A stretch of 64,000 nucleotides of DNA, from assembly GCA_036386415.1 (NCBI GenBank), contig DASVVT010000088.1, positions 1 through 64,000 on the forward strand. The letters are read 5' to 3'. Origin of the DNA: DASVVT01 sp036386415. Lineage in GTDB: Bacteria; Acidobacteriota; Blastocatellia; Pyrinomonadales; Pyrinomonadaceae. The notes under the pieces were generated by a model, which had not been told where the DNA came from, did no database searches, and worked only from the letters and a program-made list of their open reading frames with translations. This document shows, piece after piece, positions 1 to 8,020 of the stretch. The translations under genes and the position numbers were made by a program. The stretch's first letter is position 1; the number at the start of each line of letters is the position of its first letter.

Positions 1-3000
1 GGACAGGAATGTCTGAGGAAGCGCCCCAGACGAAGGTCAGGTCGCCGCCCGTATTCTTACTGATGTACCAGGTGCCGTTGCGATAGACGGCGAAGTCTGT
101 CTTGCCGTCGCCGTCATAATCGGCGGGCACGATCCGGTCGCTGAGGGTGTTGCTGCCCCAGAAATAAGTCCTCGGCGTGGAGGGGGCGGAGCTTTGAAGG
201 ATATTCCAGAGACCGTCGCTGCCGCGCCATGTGGAGATATCACTTTTGTTATCGCCGTCGAAATCATAGGGCGCGCGATAGGCAGTCACGACGACAGGCG
301 TACATTGCGGGTTGGCTATCGTGAGCGAATCAACACGCACACCGGACTGGCCTGATGCCGCCTGAGTAGCGTCGGTTGCGGCACGGAACTTCAGCTTGAT
401 GTTCTGCCCGCTCGCTGCCGCCGGTAAGTTCACCTTCGTGGTGATGTAGGTGGGCGCTGCTGTGGTTCCGCCGGAGAGGCCGCTCCACGCCTGTCGCCCT
501 GCAATCGGACTGCTGAAGGCGGTGTCGATTGTTCTGGTATACCCGCCCTGAGCGAAACTGCCGCCCGCCGCGAGAATATCCTGGTACGCGCCGCCGCCGA
601 TGCTGATCTCCAAAACCATCCCGTCCCAACCCAGTGTAGCAGTGCTGGAACTGGCCTCCATGTTGAAGAGGTTACGGAAGATCACCTGCGTTCCGACTGT
701 CGTGATGGGGATGTTCGGCGTGACCAGCTCTGTGTTGCCGACGGTGGTCGGGTCAGGCGCGAAGGTTGTGTTGGGCGCAGTGTCAACGTTCGTGGTTGTG
801 CTTACCCAAGGCGATTGACTGCCGGTAGCAGCGGTCGTCCAGCCTGCGGGCAGCGCGGGCGCGACCACGCCGTCGAAGTTTTCCAACGCGACAGGAGTGC
901 CGAGAGCGCCCGTCGGAAGATTGAAGCTCTGGGTTGTCGGCCCAAAACTGCTGTTGATGTTGACAGGTATTGACAAAATAGTACCGCAGGCAGTGGCCGC
1001 CGGGACAATGTAGTTGATCGTCTTGATAACGGTCGCGCCCGCATTGATGTCGCCATAGCTGACCGTGTTACCGGCAATCGTTGCCGTCGCCCCGAGGGCG
1101 GTGTTTGAGAGCGGGTTGTTTAAGGGCACTGACAGAGCGATGGTTTCGCCCGGATCAGCCGCGCCGTTGTTGTTGCCCGTCGTCGCATCGGAGAACGTCA
1201 CTGTGCCGAGCACCAGGTTCGGGATCAGGAACGACTCCGTGACGGTGGACGCGCCCGACGTGGTCGCGCCAAAGCCGAGGCCGCGCGTGGCGAACCCGGC
1301 CCAGATGTCGTTGACATCCGCGCCGCCGAAGCCAGCGTTGTCGGCGGCGATTATTGAGTCGCGCGCCTGTATCAGGGTCGGGCTGGATACGTCCAGTTTC
1401 ATGGCGTCGGTGGTGATTTGCAGCATACGCGCATTGCCTGCTGCAAAACCCAGACGATTGATGATGCGCGCACGCACCTCCAGCAACATCATGCACCAGA
1501 TTTCGCCGATGTTGTGGGATTCGTTAGCCCCGTTGCCAGAGAAGTTAAGCGGGCTCTCAGAATAAGCGCCGTCCGTCGTGTTGATCTTCGCCGTATCAAT
1601 GTCGGCGTAAGTCAGCGGGTTGTGCGGCTTGCCGTTCGGGCCAAGCGTCGTCTTGAGGGCATAGGGGAAGCGGCGAATGCCGTAGTAATAGTTAGCGTTC
1701 CCCAATGTGCTGAGCTGATTCGTCGAGTATGCGCCCGAAGCATACAGCCCGTTGATGTCTTCACTCGCCGAGGAGAGAATCGCTCGGGCGTAGAAATCCG
1801 ACCAGCCTTCACCCATGCCGCCCGATTGTGTAGTGGTCAAGCCGCTCCCGTTGTTGTGTAGACGGTTGGATGTACCGTGTGTCATTTCGTGGACGGAGAT
1901 TTCCGCGTCGAGGTCGCCATCGCGATCCGGGTTCGGGCCGGTAAAGATGTACATCTGCATGCGCGGGAGCGAGCCATCCCCCGGCGTCGAAAAGTTGGCG
2001 TTATTCGTGCCGGAAGAGTCCTGCGATTCCGCTCTCACGAAGTCGCTGCCGAGGCCGCCGCGACCGTAGTTGTTGGTCTGGAAGTTTCTCGCCGCTTCCG
2101 TGAACCCGTACTGATAAAGTATGTCGTGATACCGGTTAGTCCAGAAGAAGAGGTTTGTGACGACGCCGTTGCGATAGGCCGCGAGCGACGGGGCGTCTCC
2201 AGGGGCGGGGATGCCGGGGGCCGGGTTATAGACGAAGGAGAGCACGCGGCCCGTACCGGTGGCGCGACCCGCGGCATCAATGCCGTTCGTCCCATCTATA
2301 TCAAGACCGGCATCGGCGTTGTTCCCTGTGGTCACGACGTTGCCCGCCCCATCAGCAATCCACGGATCGTTGCTGTAGGTCTGCCCTGTTGGCATTTCGT
2401 TGATGACGCTGATATTGACGCGCGCGATGGCCGCACCCTGAAATCCGTTCACCGTGTCGGGCAAGGTCGCGCCTGACGGCGTGGACGGCGCCGGGTTGTC
2501 ATCGTTATAGACATTGTAGGTGACGCTCTGCGTCTGATCCTGCGTGATGCACTTGCGCCACAGCAGTTGGCCGGTCTGGGCATCAATGATCGTCCAGTAG
2601 GCGACATCCGGTTGCCATAGCACTGCGGACCAGGAGAGCGCGGCTGCGCCCGCGCCGACGGGGAAATACATCAGCTCGGCCCTTGTGTCTTCGTCAAACG
2701 CGCCGCGCTCTACACGGACACTCCTGCCGTCAGCAGCCGCTTCGACGCGCAGGTCGCTGGCTTCGACATCCATGCCGATGGTTCTCGCGGCGGATGCCAC
2801 GGCGTCCGCAGCGCTGATCGAGGGCGCGGTCGCAAGCGCGCTGTAGTTGAGTCCGGGCGCTAGATTGTTGACCGTGCGAACGAGTTCATTGCGCCCTGTG
2901 AAAGAGGCCATCACCTCAGCCTGAAAGACTGGGATGCCGTTGATCTCCTGCTTGAGTCCGACAAAGGACATGTTTCCGGCAGGATTCGTATAGTCTGCAA

Positions 3001-3484
3001 AGGTCTTGAGTCCACTGATCTGCGCGGAGGTCAGCCCGTAGAGGGATTTGTTGGTTGAGAGAAATCCGCGCACGATTGATTCGCGCGCTACGCTCGAAGC
3101 CGGAGCAGTGAGAAACGTCTTGCTTCCCTTCGTTCCGACCAGTTCGGGGGTATTGAAAGCGTTTGTATAGTCGAGCGCCAAAGTTGGGACGCGAGTGCTC
3201 AGGCTGGCTTCCCCCATCTTGACACCGGCGCGCAGGCCGGACAGGTTCGACCTCTCCTGCTGCCGCCGGTAGAGGTCTGCTACAACGGAACCCTCTTTTT
3301 GCTGGCGTATGTCGTAGAAGGGCAATCTCGTCTGGTAAACGATGCCGGTGCTGCCTTTGAGCGCCGGGCTGGCTGCCCGCGAGCGTGGTTGCGGGGTCAT
3401 CAGGGCAACCAGACCCACGAGCAGCAGGACAACAGACAAAGCTGTCAGCCGCCTCTTATTTCGATTCCAAAAGCGCTGCTTCAT
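1..3484 (-). CDS. Secreted M36 fungalysin-type zinc metalloprotease, C-terminus cut by window edge
   Basis: An uninterrupted minus-strand frame runs from an ATG at 3484 to the window edge, so the C-terminus is missing. The first ~38 residues form a signal peptide (basic KRR, then LSVVLLLVGLVAL). A propeptide-like FTP region follows at about 90-330. The zinc site HEMTH lies at residues 532-536, with the downstream glutamate motif GMGEGWSDF around 556-562; both are diagnostic of peptidase family M36. After the catalytic part come Ig-like/adhesion-like segments. The last visible part reads YDFDGDNKSDIS and ADYDGDGKTDFAVYR, an FG-GAP/VCBS-type calcium-binding repeat. It probably degrades extracellular protein as a secreted, self-processed enzyme. 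Family assignment is secure; substrate is unknown. Confidence 0.9.
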   Translation of the reverse strand, partial: MKQRFWNRNKRRLTALSVVLLLVGLVALMTPQPRSRAASPALKGSTGIVYQTRLPFYDIRQQKEGSVVADLYRRQQERSNLSGLRAGVKMGEASLSTRVPTLALDYTNAFNTPELVGTKGSKTFLTAPASSVARESIVRGFLSTNKSLYGLTSAQISGLKTFADYTNPAGNMSFVGLKQEINGIPVFQAEVMASFTGRNELVRTVNNLAPGLNYSALATAPSISAADAVASAARTIGMDVEASDLRVEAAADGRSVRVERGAFDEDTRAELMYFPVGAGAAALSWSAVLWQPDVAYWTIIDAQTGQLLWRKCITQDQTQSVTYNVYNDDNPAPSTPSGATLPDTVNGFQGAAIARVNISVINEMPTGQTYSNDPWIADGAGNVVTTGNNADAGLDIDGTNGIDAAGRATGTGRVLSFVYNPAPGIPAPGDAPSLAAYRNGVVTNLFFWTNRYHDILYQYGFTEAARNFQTNNYGRGGLGSDFVRAESQDSSGTNNANFSTPGDGSLPRMQMYIFTGPNPDRDGDLDAEISVHEMTHGTSNRLHNNGSGLTTTQSGGMGEGWSDFYARAILSSASEDINGLYASGAYSTNQLSTLGNANYYYGIRRFPYALKTTLGPNGKPHNPLTYADIDTAKINTTDGAYSESPLNFSGNGANESHNIGEIWCMMLLEVRARIINRLGFAAGNARMLQITTDAMKLDVSSPTLIQARDSIIAADNAGFGGADVNDIWAGFATRGLGFGATTSGASTVTESFLIPNLVLGTVTFSDATTGNNNGAADPGETIALSVPLNNPLSNTALGATATIAGNTVSYGDINAGATVIKTINYIVPAATACGTILSIPVNINSSFGPTTQSFNLPTGALGTPVALENFDGVVAPALPAGWTTAATGSQSPWVSTTTNVDTAPNTTFAPDPTTVGNTELVTPNIPITTVGTQVIFRNLFNMEASSSTATLGWDGMVLEISIGGGAYQDILAAGGSFAQGGYTRTIDTAFSSPIAGRQAWSGLSGGTTAAPTYITTKVNLPAAASGQNIKLKFRAATDATQAASGQSGVRVDSLTIANPQCTPVVVTAYRAPYDFDGDNKSDISTWRGSDGLWNILQSSAPSTPRTYFWGSNTLSDRIVPADYDGDGKTDFAVYRNGTWYISKNTGGDLTFVWGASSDIPV

Positions 3485-4302
3485 TACTCAAGCCCTCCTA
3501 AAAGCCTCAAGTTGGGGAACACAGTCCGGGTTTCACAATGCGCGCCTTCACCGCTGAAGTTCCCGGTAGAAGGCGATCTACGCTTAATAGTGACCCGTGC
3601 GATTACAAGCGAGGGGTGCTACGGCTCTCGCCGGGTAAAGAGAGAAACCTGAACGCCAGGGCTGCCCAAGCGTTTCTTCACGCGGATAACAGAAGCTGAT
3701 GCTGAGGAGTTTTCCGAAGCTGCCGACAGTGATGGACGGATGCTGACCCGTGGGGTCGTGCACAAGACGGATGGCGCCATCAGGGGGGTAGCTAGGCGTT
3801 TCAGGTGGCATATCAACTACTTCGAGCAAAGAACATCTGCTTAAATAGCCAGGGGGGTTTCTAGTGATCGAAGTGATTATGAACGATTCCGCGATTCGTC
3901 ATAAGCTACGAGAAGTAACTGGAGTAGAAGCCCTCTTTTGCCGCTTGCCCGAAGAGGGACGTCGCGTCGATTGACAGTTGCTATCTCAGGAACTGTACGG
4001 GAATGGTTGTGAACAGCGGCTAAGCTGTCATACCGGAGTTAAAAACAGCTTCCAGAACTTTATCGCCCCAAGGCTCTGAATCCTGTTTCTAAGACAGAGG
4101 GCACAGGCCAGAAGGCGAAAGCGCGTGCACAGTACACTCAAACATGTCTGCACGTCAAGCTAGTTCCTCCCTCTCGTGGACTAGCATACAGAGCAGAAGC
4201 GCCGGAAGAAGCCTTGGATGTGCGCCCTTCCGGTCGGCCTTCATCCAGGCTCACCTGCGGGCTGACCCTAAACCAGCAGTAATGTCCGGAGTTTCATCTC
4301 AG
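3485..4302. other. Gene-free stretch between protease and rlmN
   Basis: No convincing gene. Small open frames on both strands overlap each other and have no recognisable domain. The part around 3600-3840 could be a decayed mobile-element or gene remnant, but I could not identify it. A dispersed palindromic repeat occupies the end of the gap. Confidence 0.4.
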
Positions 4303-4402
4303 CTCTCTGTGCCCCCTCCGTGTTCTCTGTGTCTCGGTGGTGAATCAACTCCTAAAGTCATTCACCACCGCAGACACCGCAGGGCGCAGAGGATGCACTG
4401 AG
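4303..4402. repeat. Palindromic repeat family J, copy 1
   Basis: Imperfect inverted repeat. The left arm is rich in CTCTGTG/GTGTCTC and ends GGTGGTGAAT. The right arm starts ATTCACCACCGCAGACACCG and continues GCGCAGAGGATGCA. A second copy in the opposite orientation is at 62535-62636, including a similar loop (TCAACTCCTAAAG versus the complement of CTGAAAGTTGA). Confidence 0.8.
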
Positions 4403-4475
4403 CACTGACTTAGGACGCTACCAAAACGGAGGCTCACTATCGGATCATCCGTAGCGATGTTAAAATAGACCTGTG

Positions 4476-5573
4476 ATGGAAAAAGCTGTACATCTGACGG
4501 GGCTCTCACAGGCGGAATTAGGCTCGCTGGTGGCCGAACTCGGCGAGCCGGATTATCGCGCGCGCCAAATCTTCGGGGCGCTGCAAAAGCGGCGGCTGCG
4601 CTCGTTCGACGAGATGACAGACCTGCCGAAAGATTTTCGCGCGCGTTTAAGCTCACACGCCACCTGCGCGACGCTCACCATCGAGTCGCGTTATCTGTCG
4701 GAAGACGGCACGCGGCGCTACCTTATGAAGACGCACGACAATCTTCCGGTGGAGACCGTCTTCATTCCTGAAGAGCGCCGCGATACGATCTGCTTCTCTT
4801 CACAGTCGGGCTGTCCGCTGCAATGCGATTTCTGTCTGACGGCGAAGCTTGGCCTTCTGCGCACTCTGACGGCGGGCGAGATCGTCGAACAGATCATCAT
4901 CGCGCTCAACGATGCTTACGGCACGGGGCAAAAGACGCCGCGCGGAACGAATCTGGTCGGGATGGGGGCGGGCGAGCCGTTTCTGGCCTTCGAGCCTCTG
5001 ATGAAGGCACTGCGGATAATGGCCGACACCGCAGGGCTTCATATCGTGCCCAATCGCGTGACGGTCTCGACCGCCGGAGTCGTCCCGCGCATACTTGAGC
5101 TGGCGAGCGTCGCAGCCCGCCCACACCTCGCCATCTCTCTGGCCGCGCCGACCGATGAGCTGCGCGATAAGCTGATGCCGATCAACAAGCGTTGGCCGCT
5201 GGGTGAGCTGTTGGCGGCATGTAAAGAGTTCGAGAGATCGCTGAAGCCGGGCGAACGTTTCACCTTTGAGTACGTCATGCTGGACGGCGTCAACGACTCG
5301 GATGAACATGCGCGGCAGCTTGCGAACCTGCTCAACCGTCACGGCCTCCGGCGCGTGAAGGTCAACCTGATTCCGCACAATCCAGCCGACCCGCTTCCCT
5401 ATCGTCCCTCAACGCCGGAAAGGGTCTTGAGCTTCAAGTCGATCCTTGAATCCAAGGGCGTTCAAGCCTTCGTGCGCCGTCCACGCGGGCGCGACATCTA
5501 CGCCGCCTGCGGCCAACTGGCAGCGCGCCGCACAGCCAACACGAGCCAGCCGACGCTTCATCCCTTAGCTTGA
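4476..5573 (+). CDS. rlmN: 23S rRNA (adenine2503-C2)-methyltransferase / tRNA m2A37 methyltransferase RlmN
   Basis: A 365-residue radical-SAM methyltransferase of normal family length that methylates A2503 of 23S rRNA and A37 of some tRNAs. The CX3CX2C cluster motif GCPLQCDFC lies at about residues 112-120 and ligates the 4Fe-4S cluster. The GMGAGEP motif and the C-terminal cysteine in YAACGQL (the methyl-carrying/resolving cysteine position in RlmN) are present. An in-frame GTG directly precedes the ATG at 4476; I prefer ATG. No clear Shine-Dalgarno is visible. It stands alone after a long gap and is followed by a separate secreted-protein gene. Confidence 0.96.
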   Translation: MEKAVHLTGLSQAELGSLVAELGEPDYRARQIFGALQKRRLRSFDEMTDLPKDFRARLSSHATCATLTIESRYLSEDGTRRYLMKTHDNLPVETVFIPEERRDTICFSSQSGCPLQCDFCLTAKLGLLRTLTAGEIVEQIIIALNDAYGTGQKTPRGTNLVGMGAGEPFLAFEPLMKALRIMADTAGLHIVPNRVTVSTAGVVPRILELASVAARPHLAISLAAPTDELRDKLMPINKRWPLGELLAACKEFERSLKPGERFTFEYVMLDGVNDSDEHARQLANLLNRHGLRRVKVNLIPHNPADPLPYRPSTPERVLSFKSILESKGVQAFVRRPRGRDIYAACGQLAARRTANTSQPTLHPLA

Positions 5574-5760
5574 AGCATCAGGAGAGCGCTCCTGTGAATA
5601 CAAGGAATCGACAGCTTTTGTCTTCAACTGCGGCGAACTTCTACGCCGAGAAGCGCATCTCTAAGAATCTCCTCACGCGATTAACTTTGGATTTTCCGCA
5701 GCCGACATGTAAAATCGCGTGAATTTTCAATCTTCAAAACCAGGTACGGACTTATCCTAA

Positions 5761-6333
5761 ATGAGACGAAAACTTTTCACCCGACGCCTTAGCCTGTTGA
5801 TCATCGCCGCTCTGCTCATCGTCCCCGCAAATTTCACGGCCAGTCCAACGCTACCTCCACTGCAACCGAACATCGGAATAAACGGCTTCTTCGCGGCGGA
5901 CAAGGCGCAGCGCGGGCGCACGGTTCAAGCGGCGGTGGTGATGGATATTCCAGAAGGCTTTCACGTCAACTCCAATAAGCCGCTCGGCAAATATGCCATC
6001 GCCACGGTTCTTAAGATCGAAGCGCCGGGCGGCATCAAAGTCGGGCCGGTCATCTATCCGCGCTCGATGTTGCGCAGCTTCAGTTTTTCGCAGGAGAGAT
6101 TGGCGGTTTACGAAGGACGCGCCGTGATGCGCTTCAACGTCACCATCCCGGCAGGCTTTGAGCCGGGCGTGATCGAGCTGCGCGCCAGCGTCAGATACCA
6201 GAGCTGCTCAAATGATGTCTGCTTTCAACCCGCTACACGCAACGTCACCATGCCGATAGCCGTCGTCGGCGCTAATGAATCTGTGAAGCGCATCAACGGT
6301 CAGTTCTTCGGAGGAGGAAGACGGAGGAGGTAG
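5761..6333 (+). CDS. Secreted DsbD N-terminal-domain-like protein
   Basis: A 190-residue protein with a signal peptide (basic start RRKLFTRR, then LSLLIIAALLIV). The rest matches the periplasmic N-terminal domain of DsbD, including YQSCSNDVCFQPA near residue 155, where the two cysteines would form the redox pair. The membrane and thioredoxin parts of full DsbD are absent, so this is a stand-alone domain, possibly receiving electrons from another DsbD/CcdA-type protein or acting as a thiol carrier (inference). The C-terminal tail is a run of glycines and arginines, and the TAG stop is formed by the first bases of a dispersed repeat (TAGACAGTAG). Confidence 0.8.
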   Translation: MRRKLFTRRLSLLIIAALLIVPANFTASPTLPPLQPNIGINGFFAADKAQRGRTVQAAVVMDIPEGFHVNSNKPLGKYAIATVLKIEAPGGIKVGPVIYPRSMLRSFSFSQERLAVYEGRAVMRFNVTIPAGFEPGVIELRASVRYQSCSNDVCFQPATRNVTMPIAVVGANESVKRINGQFFGGGRRRR

Positions 6334-6478
6334 ACAGTAGACAGTAGTCAGTAGTCAGTAGTCAGTAGATAAACCGAGTGCCTGTTACGCTCTCAATTAT
6401 GATTCATAATGAGCCGTATCAACCGAGTCAACCGATTTTCTGTTCTACTGGCTACTGACTACTGTCTACTGTCTACTG
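6331..6478. repeat. Palindromic repeat family A (CAGTAG motif), copy 1
   Basis: The left arm is a degenerate tandem of AGACAGTAG/TCAGTAG. The right arm is its inverse (CTACTGGCTACTGACTACTG...). The loop carries GAGCCGTATCAACCGAG and CAACCGATTTTCTGTTC, the inverse complement of the loops in copies 3 and 4. The left end supplies the stop codon of the DsbD-like gene, and the right end supplies the stop of pgeF. Confidence 0.9.
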
Positions 6479-7303
6479 CTTTCCAATCACTGCAAGCAAT
6501 CGACCCGTGCGACCGTAGACGCTCTTTTCGCGACGGTAGGAGAAGAAGAGGTCTGTCCGGCACATCGTGCAGAGCGGTGCGATATGGATGGCCTCTGCCG
6601 GAACGCCCCCTGCAATCAACTGATTGCGGTTCGCTCTTTGAAGATCAATGCGCGCGTGCCCGCCCTGTGTCGGCGTGAACAACTCGTCTGCGTCGTTGAA
6701 GCGCTCGTGGAAAGCTTGGACGACTTCGCCGCCGACTTCATAGCAGCACGCGCCCGCCGCCGGGCCGATAGCGGCGCACACATCCTGCGCGCTTGTGCCA
6801 TACTTCTCGCTCATACGTTCGAGCGTGCGTGTGATGATGGAAGAGAGCGTGCCGCGCCACCCGGCATGGACGGCTGCCACCGCGCCCTTCTTCATGTCGC
6901 CCAGTAGCACAGGTACGCAATCGGCTGTTTTGATGCCGAGCAGAATGTTCGGCCTATCGGTCGTCAGAGCATCGCAATGCTCCGTGTCGTTGCGTGCGTC
7001 GTCGCGGTCTTGAACGACGCGCACGTCTGCGCTGTGCACCTGCCAGCAGGCCGTGAGCATCCAGTCGCCTTCCAGGAGCTTGAGAAAGCGACGACGGTTC
7101 TCGTATATATTCTCGGCAGCGTCCTCGTTAAAGCCTGCGAGGTTGAGCGCATCCTGCGGCATGGGGCTACAGCCGCCCAGTCGCGTCGAAAAAGCGTTGG
7201 TAAAACCATGACGCTCAAGCGGCTCGCACACCAGCGCGCGCACGCTTGATTGCTCGCGCCAGAAGAATCCGGCGCGCTTTAACTCTGCATCATCCGTGAT
7301 CAT
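6473..7303 (-). CDS. pgeF: Peptidoglycan editing factor / polyphenol oxidoreductase family (YfiH)
   Basis: A member of the YfiH/PgeF family (DUF152), zinc enzymes reported to remove misincorporated amino acids from muropeptides and to have laccase or nucleoside hydrolase-like activities. The metal-site residues are visible as WQVHSADV, KTADCVPVLL and HAGWRG (His, Cys, His). The Gly-rich GPAAGACCYEVG follows. The stop TAG comes from the adjoining repeat. The start is uncertain: ATG at 7303 gives 276 residues and overlaps the divergent acpS start by 8 bp; ATG at 7321 overlaps by 26 bp. No Shine-Dalgarno separates them. The frame stays open to 7390. Confidence 0.9.
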   Translation of the reverse strand: MITDDAELKRAGFFWREQSSVRALVCEPLERHGFTNAFSTRLGGCSPMPQDALNLAGFNEDAAENIYENRRRFLKLLEGDWMLTACWQVHSADVRVVQDRDDARNDTEHCDALTTDRPNILLGIKTADCVPVLLGDMKKGAVAAVHAGWRGTLSSIITRTLERMSEKYGTSAQDVCAAIGPAAGACCYEVGGEVVQAFHERFNDADELFTPTQGGHARIDLQRANRNQLIAGGVPAEAIHIAPLCTMCRTDLFFSYRREKSVYGRTGRLLAVIGKQ

Positions 7304-7691
7304 TTCAATCGGTATAGACATGATCGAAGTCCGTCGCGTACGCGAAGTCATCTCGCGCACGCCGCGTTTCGTCGAGCGCGTTTTCACCATCAGCGAGCGC
7401 GCCTACTGCGACGGGCGTGGAGTCGTCGCCGCAGAGCACTACGCCGCGCGCTTTGCCGCCAAAGAAGCGACCCTCAAAGCCTTCCAGACGGGCTGGACGG
7501 GCGGCATCGCCTGGCAGGACATCGAAGTCGGACAGCGCGACACGGGCGCACCCTTTCTACAGTTTCACGGTCGCGTCCTTGAGCTCTACAAACAATCAGG
7601 CGCGAGCGCCGCTCATCTCTCCATCTCACACACGACCGAACACGCCATCGCCCAGGTGATCCTCGAACGCTCCTTTAAAACTACGGCATAA
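7296..7691 (+). CDS. acpS: Holo-[acyl-carrier-protein] synthase AcpS
   Basis: A 131-residue 4'-phosphopantetheinyl transferase that converts apo-ACP to holo-ACP for fatty-acid synthesis. The N-terminal GIDMIEVRRV carries the conserved Mg-binding Asp. FAAKEATLKAF holds the conserved Glu and Lys. HLSISHTTEHAIA is the usual C-terminal motif. The start is GTG at 7296, giving the usual family N-terminus. It lies head-to-head with pgeF with overlapping start regions, so each promoter must lie inside the other gene. Confidence 0.96.
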   Translation: MIISIGIDMIEVRRVREVISRTPRFVERVFTISERAYCDGRGVVAAEHYAARFAAKEATLKAFQTGWTGGIAWQDIEVGQRDTGAPFLQFHGRVLELYKQSGASAAHLSISHTTEHAIAQVILERSFKTTA

Positions 7692-7692
7692 T

Positions 7693-8010
7693 TTAACCAC
7701 AAAGACACGAAGGCACGAAGGCAGGCACAGGGTAATAGTGTTGAATAGCAAGGTAGCTCTACCCTTTGATCTACTATTCACCACGCACTATTTAACGTGA
7801 GTTCGACGTCAGCGGCTGTGCGGAAAGGCAGAGCCTTTCCGTTAACGGCTGACTTTATTTGGAGCGAGGCGCAGCCTCGCCAGTGATGGTGAGTAGCAGC
7901 GGACGGAAAGCCGTAGGCTTTCCGCACAGCCGAGGCGGCAGAGCCGCTGATGTCGAACTCACGTTGTTTACTTTTCTTCGTGCCTTTCCGGTCTGTGTGG
8001 TGGGTTTCGG
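7693..8010. repeat. Composite nested palindromes between convergent acpS and pbp genes
   Basis: Three inverted repeats are nested. The outer arms are ACCACAAAGACACGAAGGC (from about 7696) and CTTCGTGCC...GTGTGGTGG (to about 8010). Inside is a small pair, AATAGTGTTGAATAG at about 7735 and CTATTCACCACGCACTATT ending at 7793. Then comes a 172-bp palindrome, 7794-7965, described separately. The outer element is built like the other dispersed families here, so later elements seem to have inserted into earlier ones. Confidence 0.75.
7794..7965. repeat. Palindromic repeat family I, long form
   Basis: It begins AACGTGAGTTCGAC and ends with the exact inverse GTCGAACTCACGTT. Internal hairpins include GGAAAGGCAGAGCCTTTCC, GAGGCGCAGCCTCGC and GGAAAGCCGTAGGCTTTCC. 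The same 14-bp ends flank a short 53-bp perfect palindrome at 46801-46853, so the two are long and short members of one family. Confidence 0.85.
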
Positions 8011-8020
8011 CTTCTGTTCT

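Noticed and set aside
3584..3829. Minus-strand frame of 81 codons in the gap before rlmN
   Set aside because: No domain, no ribosome site; overlaps a second frame of equal length. I considered a group II intron remnant but could not see the conserved domain V or ends.
4303..4402. CRISPR array or tRNA in repeat-rich gaps
   Set aside because: Repeats are inverted, not direct with spacers, and no cloverleaf or TψC-type motif was found.
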